DNA of 64,000 bases, taken from assembly GCA_963575745.1 (NCBI GenBank), contig CAUYUJ010020535.1, positions 27,051 to 91,050 of the forward strand, read 5' to 3'. Below the pieces are notes generated by a model. The model was not told the origin of the DNA. It saw only the letters and a list, made by a program, of their open reading frames with translations, and searched no databases. This DNA is from Prorocentrum cordatum (Eukaryota > Sar > Dinophyceae > Prorocentrales > Prorocentraceae). Positions 10,336 to 21,528 of the stretch are shown here, piece after piece. Within the stretch, counting starts at the first letter, position 1. Every line of letters starts with the position of its first letter. A program made the position numbers and the translations under genes.

Positions 10336-13300
10336 CGCCAGTTTTGTTCTCGAAATTTGACAATTCGTTAGAGCTCTAGTATTTTTTCCCATGATATTCG
10401 ATCTTATTCCCGCTCGCCATCTTGATCTCAGCTCGATCGGGTAACTTTGAAGGCCAAAAAGCACACGGGCGGGAACGGCCGTTTCGAGTCATCTTGATAC
10501 GCGCTGTCGGTTTTCTCAAGATAACTCGAACTTCAGGGCAGCTACAGGGCTCGTCAGCACAGGTAATGCATTCAGAATGATCAGGCGCGTTCGCCTGTTC
10601 AATCCAGAGGTCTGAACTCGATCTGCTAGCCGAGCTAGGGTCGAAAACTTAATCGTATTATTCGAGTCATTGTAACAGACGCTCTCGGTTTTTCGTACTT
10701 AACTCGATCTGTAGGGCATCTACAGAGCTGATAATCACAGAGATCGATTGGGAACTATCAAGCGCATTCGTCTGTTAAATTAAGAGCTCTGAACTCATCC
10801 TGTTTCCCGAGCTAGGTTCGCGACCCTATTGGTATTGTTCGAGTCATCTTGAGAAGTGCCCTTGGTTTTCTGTGCAGAAATCGTGCTGGGGAGGCTACAG
10901 TGCTGCTGGTCACAGAAATCGATTTCGAGATATCAGGCGCGTCCGTTCGTCGAACCGAGAGCTCGGAACTCGGTCTGCTGCTCGAACGAGATTCGCGAAA
11001 CTGTTGTATTATTCGAGTCATCCTGAGAGATACTCTCGGTTTTCTGCACTTAACTCAGGCTCTATGGGGGGGCTGCAGAGCTGGTAATCACACGAATCGA
11101 TCCGCAGACATCAGACGCGTTCGCCTGTCGGATTCAGAGGTCTGAACTCGATTTCATACTCGAGCTCGATTGGAAAACTGTTCGTTTGTTTTGTTGGAGT
11201 CATCTCGAGAGGTCAAAACTAGTCGTTCTCGAATTCTTTTCCACAGTATATATTGTCAGGAAGCTCTACGAGTCCCCCGGCGGTAAGAAAGGTTGACGGT
11301 TTACCGCCGGCGCCCAGTATATTTAACAATTTATTTTGAGAAAGCAGATTTTTCGCAGCTGTAGTGGGTTATGGTGCGTTCGCCACTAAAATTCTCAGGC
11401 CCATAGATGCAGTATTACTGTCAAAACACTTGGAGGAACCGAGGTTGTATAAAAATAGAAAAACACGATTTTTCGAGTTTTTCGTTTCTCGCCTCAGAAG
11501 CTTTCTCTATGTGTTCCGACGATCGCTATGCAAGAAAAGAGCTCTATGAGGTTCTCGGCGGTAACCAGGGTTGACGGTTTACGGCCGGTTCCAGTTCCGG
11601 CGCGCTGGAGAGCTAGTTCGCAAGAAAAATCTGGACGGAACTTGAACATTTGGTTTGAACATTCGTTCGAGCTCTAGTATTCTTTCCCGTGATATTCGAT
11701 CTTATTCCCGCTCGCCATCTCGACCTCAGCTCGATCGGGTAACTTTGAAGGTCAAAATGCACTCTGGCGGGATCGGCCGTTTCGAGTCATATTGATATGC
11801 GCTGACGATTTTATGAACATAACTCGAGCTCTAGGCCAGCTACAGAGCTGGTAAGCACAGCTAATGCATGCAGAATGATCAGGCACGTTCGCCTGTTGAA
11901 CCCAGAGGTCTGAACTCGGTCTGTGAGCCGAGCTAGGTCCGCAAATCTGTCCGTATCATTCGAGTCATCTTGACAGGAACTCTCGGTTTTCTGTACTTAA
12001 TTCGGGCTGTAAGACAGCTACAGAGCTGATATTTCAGAAACTGATTCAGAATCGTCAGTTGCGTTTGTCTGTCGAATCCAGAGCTCTGAACTCGGTCTTC
12101 TGCTCGATCTAGAAGCGCGAACTTATTCGTATTGGTCGAGTAATCTTGAGAAGTGCTCTCGGTTTTCTTCATTGAACTTGCGCTGAGAGGGGGCTACAGT
12201 GCTCGTTGTCATATGAATAGATTTTAAAAAATCATGCGCGCCCGCCTGTCGAATCGAGAACTCGGAAATCGGTCTGCTGCCAGAACTAGGTTCGCGAAAC
12301 TATTCAATTGTTTGAGTGATCCTGAGAGATGCTGTCGGTTTTCTGCACTGACCTCGGGCTGTAGGGGGGCTGCGGTGCTGGTAATGACAGGAGTCGATTC
12401 TCAGACATCAGACGCGCCCGCTTGTCGCATTCAGAGGTCAAAAAATATTCACTATGAGTCAGAATGTTGGTAGGTGCTGTCGGTTTTCTCAACTGAAGTC
12501 GAGCTTGGAAGCTCTACGAGTTCCCCGGCGGTAACCAAGGTTGACGGTTTACCGCCGGCGCCCAGTAACTCGTAGAGCTACCTTTAGCAAGTTATTGCTG
12601 GAAGCTAAGCGTAATTGCGGCGCGCTGGAGAGCTAGTTGGCAAGAAAAATCTCGACGGACCTTTTGGTGACTTTTGCTCGGTTGATTTTTTTCTCGGAAT
12701 TCAACAATTCGTTAGAGCTCTAGTATTTTTCCCGTGATATTCGATCTTATTCCCGCTCGGCATCTTGATCTCAGCTCGATCGGGTGAATATTACTATCGA
12801 AAAGCACTCTGGCGGGATCGGCCGTTTGACGGTTTTCTGAAGATAACTCGAGCTTGAGGACAGCTACTGGTAAGCACAGCTTATGGATGTAGAATGATCA
12901 GCCGCGTTCGCCTGTTGAATCGAGAGGTCTGAACTCGGTCTGTTAGCCGAGCTAGGTCCCGAAAACTATTCGTATTATTCGAGTCATCTTGACAGGAACT
13001 CTCGGTTTTCTGTACTTAACTCGAGCTGCAGGACAGCTACGGAGCTGATATTTACAGCAAATGATTCAGAATCATCAGTTGCGTTTGTCTGTCGAATCCA
13101 GAGCTCTGAACTCGGTCTGCTGCCCGATCTAGAATCGCGAAACTATTCGTATTGGTCGAGTCATCTTGAGAAGTGTTCTCGGTTTTCTTCCCTCAATTCG
13201 CGCTGAGGGGGGCTACAGTGCTGGTGGTCACAGGAATCGATTTGCAGACATCAGACGCGTTCGCCCGTAGTCCAGAGCTCAGAATTAGGTCTGCGAAACT

Positions 13301-16300
13301 ACTGTATTGTTCGAGTCATCCTGAGAGGTGCTCTCGGTTTTCTGCACTTAACTCGGTCTGTGGGGGGGCTGCAGGGCTGGTAATGAGAGGAGTCGATTCG
13401 CAGACATCAGACGCGTCTACCTGTCGCATTCAGAGGTCAAAAAATATTCACTATAAGTCGGAATGTTGGTAGGTGCTGTCGGTTTTCCCAACTTAAGTCA
13501 AGATAGGAAGCTCTACGAGTCTCCCGGCGGTAACCAAGGTTGACGGTTTACCGCCGGCGCCCAGTTCCGGCGCGCTAGTTGGCAAGAAAAATGTCGACGG
13601 AACTTACCTCGTAGAGCTCTTCGTCGTCGATGAGCCAGAGGAATTCCGGCGCGGGGTGGAGCTAGTTGGCCCAGCTGGCCGAGGCGGAGAATGTGACAAC
13701 TTTTGGGTAGTTTTGCAAATAACTCGTAGAGCTTCCCTTAGCAAGTTATTGCTGGAAGCTTAAGAGTAATTCCGGGGCGCTGGAGAGCTAGTTGGCAAGA
13801 AAAATCTCGACGGACCTTTTGCTGACTTTTGGTCAGTTGAAAATTATGTTCTCGAAATTTAACAATTTCTTTGAGCTCTAGTATTTTTTCCCGTGATATT
13901 CGATCTTATTCCCGCCTGCCATCTTAATCTCAGCTCGATCGGGTACCTTTTACTGCCAAAAAGCGCTCCGGCGGGATCGGCCGTTTCGAGTCATCTTGAT
14001 ACGCGGTGACGGTTTTCTGAAGATAACTCGAGCTTGAGGGCAGCTACAGAGCTGATCAGCACAGCTTATGGATTCAGAATGATCAGGCGCGTTCGCCTGT
14101 TGAACCGAGAGGTCTGAACTCGGTCTGCTAGCCGAGCTAGGTCCGCAAATCTACTCGTGTTATTCGAGTCAGCTTGACAGACGCTCTCGGTTTTCTGTAC
14201 TTAACTCGAGCTACAGCACAGCTACAGAGCTGCTACGTACAGAATCCGATTCAGAAGCATCGATTGCGTTTGTCTGTTGAATCGAGAGCTCTGAACTCGG
14301 GCTGCTGCCCGATCTAGAATCGCGAACCTATTCGTATTGTTCGAGTCATCTTGAGAGATGCTGACTGTTCTCTGCACTCAACTCGGGCTGTAGGGGGCTG
14401 CATGGCTGGTAATTACTGGAATCGATTGGGAACATCAGGCGCGTCCGCCTTCCGAATCCAGAGCTCCGAACTCTGTCCGCTGCACGAACTAGATCCGCAA
14501 AACTATTCGTATTGTTCAAGTCATGTTGGGAGGTGCTGTCGGTTTCCTGCACTTAACTCGGGCTGTAGGGGGGGGGCTGCAGGGCTGGTAATCACATTAA
14601 TCGATTCAGAGACATCAGACGCGTCCGCTTGCGGCATGCAGAGGTCTGATCTCGGCTTGATACTCGAGCTAGGTTTGCCAAACTGTTCGTATTGTTCGAG
14701 TCATCTTGAGAGGTGCTGTCGATTTACGCACGAAGCTCGGGCTGTAGGAGAGCTACAGAGCTCGTGCAGAAGACAATCCAGAAGCTTCGGAGGCGTTAGG
14801 CTGTTGCAACCGAGAGGTCTGAAATTGCTTGGGCTGAAAAACTATTTTTTCAGTGTATTTACATTATATGTTGTCAGGAAGCTCTACGAGTCCCCCGGCG
14901 GTAATAAAGGTTGACGGTTTACCGCCGGCGCCCAGTATTTGAAAGATATTTGACAATTCATTTTGAGAAAGCAGATTTTTCGCACCTGTAGACAACTCTG
15001 AGGGCCTCTGCGTCTTAATATGAGCGCTGAAGGTGCACTTTCACTATCAAAACACTTGGCGCAACCAACTTTATATCGACATGAAAAAATTGAAGATTCA
15101 ATTTTTCGAGAAATGCCTCGAGAAGCTCTCTCCTTCGACTCTTAGCACTCACGCGTGAAAAGAGCTCTACGAGGTTCCCGGCGGAGACCAGGTTGACGGT
15201 TCACCGCCGGTGCCAGTAATTCCGGAGCGCTGGAGAGCTAGTTGGCTCGAAAAAAAAGAATTGAACTTTTCACAACTTTTGGTCGGTTGAAAATTTTCTT
15301 CTCGAAATGCCTCGTAGAGCTCTGATGGTAGAAGAGCTAGAGGAATTCGGCGACAGCGTGGAGCTAGTGACTCGTAGAGCTTCCCTAAGCTAGTTGCTGG
15401 AAGCTTAAGAGTAATTCCGGCGCGCTGGAAGCTAGTTGGCTCGAAGAAAAAGAACTGAACTTTTCACAACTTTTGGTCGCTTGAAAATTTTGTTCTCGAA
15501 ATTCAACAATTCGTTTGTGCTCTAGTATTTTTTCCCGTGATATTCGATCTTATCCCCGCTCGTCAACTTGATCTCAGCTCGATCGGGCATCTTTTACTGC
15601 CAAAAAGCACACTGGCGGGATCGGCCGTTTCGAGTCATCTTGATACGCGTTGTCGGTATTTTGTACTTAACTCGAGCTGTAGGACAGCTACAGAGCTGGT
15701 AAGCACAGCTAATCGATTTAGAATGATTAGGTGCGTTCGCCTGTTGAATCCAGAGGTCTGAACCCGGTTTGCTAGCCGAGCTAGGTCCGCAAACCTATTC
15801 GTATTATTGAAGTCATCTTGACTCGCACTGTCGGTATTCTGAACTTAACTCGAGATATAGGACAGCTACAGAGCTGGTAAACACGCGTCATCGACTCAGA
15901 ATCATCAGGCGCGTTCGGCTCTTCCAACCAGAGGTCTGAACTCGGTCTGCTAGCCGAGCCAGGTCCGCAAACCTATTCGTATTATTCGAATCATCTTGAT
16001 AGGCGCTCTCGGTTTCCTGTACTTAACTCGAGCTATAGGACAGCTACAGGGCTGATAGTTACAGAAACCGATTCAGAATCATCAGTCGCGTTTGTCTGTC
16101 GAATCCAGAGCTCTGAACTAGGTCTGCTGCGCGATCCAGAATCACGAAACTGTTCGTATTCTTCCAGTCATCTTGAGAGCTACTGTCGGCGTTCTGCACT
16201 TAACTCGGGCTGTAGGGAGGCTGCAGGGCGGAATCGATTCGGAGACATCAGACGCGTCCGTCTGTCGCATTCAGAGGTCTGAACTCGGTCTGATACTCGA

Positions 16301-18369
16301 GTTGGGCTGAACACTATTCGTTCTCTGCAATGTTTTTCGACATTATATGTTGTCAGGAAGCTCTACGAGTCCCCCGGCGGTAAAAAAGGTTGACGGTTTA
16401 CCGCCGGCGCCCAGTTGGCGAAATGTCGAAAGCGGACGCGATCATACCTTTCGCGGCCTGGCTCAGCCGATTTTGCAGTTCTAACAATTCGTTTCGGCTG
16501 CTATTTGCGCAGAACGAAGCTCGGTATTACAGAAGTTACCTCGCAAATTCTTAGTTCATTCCGTCGAAAAATTCCCCCGAGCGAAGCCAGGGATCGACTT
16601 GACGTTGGCAGTCCAAAAATGCAATTTTCCAGTTTTGCAGAAAATGCCATCTGAAGCTATCTGCTTGCACTTCTAGTTCTCTCAGGCGTCTGCTTACACT
16701 TCTAGTGCCTCATAGAGCTCTGATGGTAGGAGAGCTAGAGGAATTCGGCGACAGGGTGAAGCTAGTTGGCGAAATGTCGAAAAGGGACGCGATCATACCT
16801 CGCAGAGCTCTTCGGCATCGATGAGCTAGAGGAATTCCGGCGCGGGGTGGAGCTAGTTGGCCGACCCGACCTTAAGAGACAAAGTGGTGACTTTCGGTCG
16901 GTTTAGATCCGAAAGATGTTTGACAATTTATTTTGAGAAACCAGATTTTTCTCACGTGTAGTGGGTTATGCCGCGTCTCCCAGTTAAATTTTCATGTCTG
17001 TAGCTGCAATATTACTATCGAAAGACTTGCAGGAACCGCTTTTGGATGGAAACCGAAAACTCGTGATTTTTCGATTTTTTCGGCTCTCGCTTTAGAAGCT
17101 TCCTTCATCTGTTCCGAGGAGCGCTGTGCAACAAACGAGCTCTACGAGGTGCCCGGCGGTAACCAGGTTCACGGTTTACCGCCGTTTCCCAGTTCAACAA
17201 TTCGTTAGAGCTCTAGTATTTTTTCCCGTGATATTCGATCTTATTCCCGCTCGCCATCTTGATCTCAGCTCGGTCGGGTACCTTGTACTGCCAAAAAGCA
17301 CACTGACGGGATCGGTCGTTTCGAGTCATCTTAATACGCGTTGTCGGTATTTTGTACTTAACTCGAGCTGTAGGGCAGCTACAGAGCTGGTAAGCACAGC
17401 TATCGCATTCAGAATTATCAGGCGCGTTCGCCTGTTGAATCCAGAGGTCTGAACTCGGTCTGCTAGCCGAGCTAGGGTCGCAAACCTATTCGTATTATTA
17501 GAGTCATCTTGACCTGTGCTGTCGGTTTTCTCTACTTAACTCGAGCTATGAGGCAGCTACAGGGCTCATTGTCACAGATATCGATGGGGAATCATCAGGC
17601 GCGTTCGTCTATTGAATCGAGAGCTCTGAACTCGGCCTGCTGCCCGAGCTAGGTTTGCGAAACTATTCGTATTGTTCTGCGCTGTACTGCTACAGTGCTG
17701 ATCACAGATTCCAGAGCTCGGAACTCGGTCTGCTGCTCGAACTAGGCCCGCAACGCTATTGTATCATTCGAGTCGATACTGTCGGTTTTCTGCACTTACC
17801 TCGGGCTATAGGGGGGCTGCAGGGTTGGGAATCACATGAGTGGGTTCGCAGACATCAGACGCGCCCGCCTGTCGCATTCAGAGGTCTAAACTCGGTTCGA
17901 TACTCGCACTGGGTTGCGAAACTGTTTGTTTTTTGGTTAGAGTCATCTGGAGAGGTCTGAAATCGCTTGGGCTGAAAAACTAATCGTTCTTTGGAGTTTT
18001 TTTCCACACTATATACTGTCAGGAAGCTCTACGAGTCCCCCGGCGGTAACCAAGGTTGACGGTTTACCGCCGGCGCCCAGTCGAAAAAAAGAGGTGCTGT
18101 CGCCTCCCTGCACTTAACTCGGGCTGTAGGGAGGCTGCAGGACCGGCAATCACAGGGATCGATTCGGAGACATCAGATGCGTCCGCCTGTCGCATGCAGA
18201 GGTCTGAACTCGGTCTGATACTCGAGCTAGGTTTGTCAAACTATTCGTATTCTTCGAGACATCTCAACTCGTAGAGCTTCCTTTAGCAAGTTATTGCTGG
18301 AAGCTTAAGAGTAATTCCAGAGCGCTGGAGAGCTAGTTGGTAAGAAAAATCTCGATGGACCTTTTTCCC
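10336..18369 (+). repeat. Array of palindrome-separated satellite cassettes
   Basis: Palindromes at about 11277-11310, 11555-11590, 12525-12558, 13523-13558, 14895-14928, 15178-15210, 16374-16408, 17153-17184 and 18040-18073. A typical long cassette has a leader (CCGTGATATTCGATCTTATT, then CTCAGCTCGATCGGGT), two to five degenerate units of about 175 bp (landmarks GAACTCGGTCTGCT, TTCGAGTCATCTTGA, CTTAACTCGAGCTGTAGG), a tail (TTGGGCTGAAAAACTATTCG and an AT-rich ATTATATGTTGTCA), then GGAAGCTCTACGAGTCCCCC and the palindrome. No gene is supported. Confidence 0.9.
16798..17150 (+). mobile_element. ~353-bp MITE-like element with terminal inverted repeats
   Basis: Begins ACCTCGCAGAGCTCTTCGG and ends GAGCTCTACGAGGT, complementary ends of about 14 bp. 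An inverted full-length relative lies at 22812-23165. It carries no ORF. No clear target-site duplication is visible, and the right end abuts a palindrome. Being short, non-coding, TIR-bounded and present in both orientations resembles a MITE; no transposase partner is in the window. Confidence 0.6.
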
Positions 18370-18662
18370 GGAGAGCTCGCTGAGAGCTGAAGGGTTTAAG
18401 ATTAGAAGCCTGACGGTGGTGGTGCCTGCCAGGAGCTCCTCCACGGCGGTCCACGTTCCTCGCAGCAGCTCCGGTGAACCGGAAACGTGTCCGGGAGAGC
18501 TTCCGGCAAGCTTACGCGCGTGACCGCACGCGTGCAGGCACGCATGGAAGCGTTTCTGCCAGCGCTTCGGCAGCGCTGGAGAGAGCTGCCCGGAGCTCTC
18601 CAGGAAAGATTTCCCGTCTCCACAGGCTCTCTTCGCTCTCCGGTTTTTGATCGTTCGTACCG
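18370..18662 (+). repeat. Palindrome-rich repeat, copy 1
   Basis: Starts TCCCGGAGAGCTCGCTGAGAG and is shared with 21127-21528. Contains near-perfect palindromes, for example GCGTGCAGGCACGC and CCAGCGCTTCGGCAGCGCTGG. It sits within an otherwise normal cassette leader (GGACCTTTT ... GGTGACTTTTGGTCG), and its right end passes directly into a LINE family B 3' fragment, so the two inserted together or one inside the other. Confidence 0.7.
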
Positions 18663-19189
18663 CAGGAGAGTGCACGGTCTACAAAACGATATGAATCAAC
18701 TGGCGGAGGATTACGACATCAGGTGTGCCACTGTAGGGACGGATCCGTGGAAGCATATCTACAGAGAGTTCAATTGTGTTGCGGATGAGTTGACTTGGGA
18801 GGCGAGGAGGGGAAGGACGGGAAGATGGATTGACTTCAGATATTTACGACAACAGAGACATTGTATCAAACGTATCCGTGGAGGATGGGACGGTGGCGTG
18901 AGTGTTGAAGGCTCTGCTCTAGGTTGCTATGTGGAGGTCTCATTTGGGGACAACCACTGGCGACGAGTTTTCCAGGAGGCTTCTTTACTCCCTCTGGGGG
19001 CCACTGTTACAGATAGCGAGCTCACAGCTTGTGAACGCCTGCTCCAAGGTGTTCGGCAGATTATCTCTGAGATCCTCGGGCCTCCAACCCCAAAGAGGTT
19101 GAGAGGGCGTGAGGGACCCTAGGGACTCTGCACGGCTAGGGCGCACGCGCCCTGTGTAGCCGACCCCAACACCCCAACACCAAGTGGTG
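18663..19189 (+). pseudogene. LINE family B 3' fragment, permuted RNase H
   Basis: The open frame to 19122 encodes the C-terminal end of an ORF2: WKHIYREFNCVADELTWEAR (RNase H motif 4), then GGWDGGVSVEGSALGCYVEV (motif 1), then ATVTDSELTACERLL (motif 2). Motif 3 (GDS) is lost by 5' truncation. The 3' UTR has GGGCGCACGCGCCC followed by TGTGTAGCC and ends CAACACCAAG, matching the 3' end of the long family B copy. Typical 5'-truncated LINE insertion. Confidence 0.8.
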
Positions 19190-21126
19190 ACTTTTGGTCG
19201 ATTGAAAATGTTGTTAGCAGATTTCAACAATTCGTTTGAGCTCTAGTATTTTTTCCCGTCATATTCGATCTCATTCCCGCTCGCCATCTTGATCTCAGCT
19301 CGATCGGGTACCTTTTACTGCCAAAAAGCGTCCCGGCGGGAACGGCCGTTTCGAGTCATCTTGTCACGCGTTGTCGGTATTTTGTACTTAACTCGAGCTG
19401 TAGGGCAGCCACAGAGCTGGTAAGCACACCTATCGCATTCAGAAATCGAGAGGTCTGAACTCGGTCTGCTAGCCGAGCTAGGTCCGCAAACCTATTTGTA
19501 TTATTCGAGTCATCTTGACAGACGCTCTCGGTTTTCTGTACTTAACTCGAGCTGTAGGGCAGCTACAGGGCTCATTGTCACAGACATCGATGGGGAATGA
19601 TCAGTCGCGTTTGTCCATTGAGCCGAGAGCTCTGAACTCGGCCTGCTGTTCGAGCTAGGTTCGCGAAGCTATTCGTATTGTGCGTATTATCTTGAGAAGT
19701 GCTCTAAATTTTCTGCACTCAACTCGTGCTGGGGGAGGGCTACAGTGCTGCGGTTCACAGATATCGATTTCTACACCTCAGGCGCGTCTGTCGGTCGATT
19801 CCAGAGCTCCGAACTCGGTCTGCTGCTCGAACTAGGTTCGCGAAAATATTCTAGTATTCGAGTCGATACTGTCGGTTTTCTGCGCAGAAACTCGGGCTGT
19901 AGCGGGGCTGCAAGGCTGGGAATCACATGAGTGTTTGCAGACATCAGACGCGCCCGCCTGTCGCATTCAGAGGTCTGAACTCGGTTTGATACTTGAAATG
20001 GGTTGCGAAACTGTTTTTTTTTGTTAGAGTCATCTTGAGAGGTCTGAAATCGCTTGGGCTGAAAAACTAGTCGTTCTTTGAGTTTTTTTTCCACACTATA
20101 TACTGTCAGGAAGCTCTTCGAGTCTCTCGGCGGAAAGAAAGGTTGACGGTCTACCGCCGGCGCCCAGTGGGAGGTCCTGTCGATTTGCGCACGTAGCTCA
20201 GGCTGTAGGAGAGCTAGAGAGCTCGTGGAGAAGACAATCAGAAGCATGGGAGGCATTTGGCTGTTGTTTCCGAAGATTTTTTTGAAATTGCTTGGGCTGA
20301 AAAAGTTGTTTTTAATGTTCTCAGGATGACTCGAACAATGCGAATAGTTTCGCAGACCTAGTTTGGGCAGCAGGCCGAGTTCCGAGCTCTAGATTCGAAA
20401 GGCGAACGCGCCTGATGTCTTCGAATCGATTGCAATGATCACCAGCCATGCAGCCCCCTAGAGCCCGAGTTAAGCTCAGAGAACCGACAGCATCTCTCAA
20501 GATGAGTCGACCAATACGAATAGTTTCGCGATTCTAGATCGGACAGCAGACCGAGTCCAGAGCTCTGGGTTCAACAGACAGCGACCACTGGTGATTCTGA
20601 CCCAGATTCTGTACGTATGAGCTCTGCTGTCCTACAGCTCGAGTTAAGTACAGAAAACCGAGAGTTCCTGTCAAGATGACTCGAATAATACAAATAAGTT
20701 TGCGGACCTAGCTCGGGCAGCAGACTGAGTTCAGATCTCGAAGTTCAACGGGCGAACGCGCCCGATCATTCTGAATCGATTAGCTGTGCTTACCAGCTCT
20801 GTAGCTGTCCTGAAGCTCGAGTTATCTTGAGAAAACCGACAGCGCGTATCAAAATGACTCAAAACGGCCGATCCCGCCGCGATGCTTTTCGCAGAAATAT
20901 TTACCCGATCGAGCTGAGATCAAGATGGCGAGCGGGAATAAGATCGAATATGGTCAGAACAAATTCTAGAGCTCTAACGAATTGTTCAATTTCGAGAAGA
21001 AAATTTTCAACTGACCAAAAGTCAGCAAAACAGTCCGTCGAGATTTTTCTTGCCAACTAGCTCTCCAGCGCCCCGGAATTACTCTTAGCTTCCAGCCATA
21101 ACTTGCTGAGGGCAGCTCTACGAGTT
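19190..21126. repeat. Satellite cassettes in both orientations
   Basis: A plus-orientation cassette ends with a degenerate palindrome at about 20128-20160. From about 20315 to 21126 the same satellite runs in reverse (CAAGATGACTCGAATAATA, TCGAGTTAAGTACAG), ending with the reverse complement of the cassette leader. An inversion or head-to-head insertion lies near 20315. Confidence 0.8.
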
Positions 21127-21528
21127 ATTCCCGGAGAGCTCGCTGAGAGCTTAAGGGTTTAAGATTAGAAGCCGGACTGTGGTGGTGCCCGCCAGGAGCT
21201 CCTTTCCGTCGCCGCACAGGCCTCGGAGCGACTTCCCTGAGCCAGCAACGGGACCGGGGAAGCTTCCGGCAATCTTCCACGCGTGCCTGCAAGCGTGCAG
21301 GCACGCGTGGAAGCGATTCTGGCAGCGCTTCGGCAGCGCTGCAGGGGAGCTGCCCGCAGCCCTCGGGGACAGATTTCCCGTCTCCAAGGGTCCCTGCGCT
21401 CGCCGGGTTTTGGGCGCTACGAAGTTTCCCGTCCCGGAGGTTGTCTTTGCTCTCCGGTTGTTGGACGCTGCCAAGTCTCCGGGGCGCTGGAGAGCGCCCA
21501 TCCGGCCAGAAAGGACAAAAAGTAACAA
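21127..21528 (+). repeat. Palindrome-rich repeat, copy 2
   Basis: Shares about 290 bp with 18370-18662 (same start, same GCGTGCAGGCACGCG and CGCTTCGGCAGCGCTG palindromes, same ATTTCCCGTCTCC) and then continues about 110 bp further. Together the copies define a repeat of at least 400 bp with no ORF. What it is remains unknown. Confidence 0.7.

Noticed and set aside
10336-18073. Bacterial integron cassette array
   Set aside because: The palindromes separate cassettes as attC sites do, but lack the known attC core signatures, cassettes have no ORFs, and no integrase is present.
18402-18675. ORFs across the palindrome-rich repeat
   Set aside because: The two copies of the repeat do not keep a common reading frame, and the sequence is dominated by palindromes.
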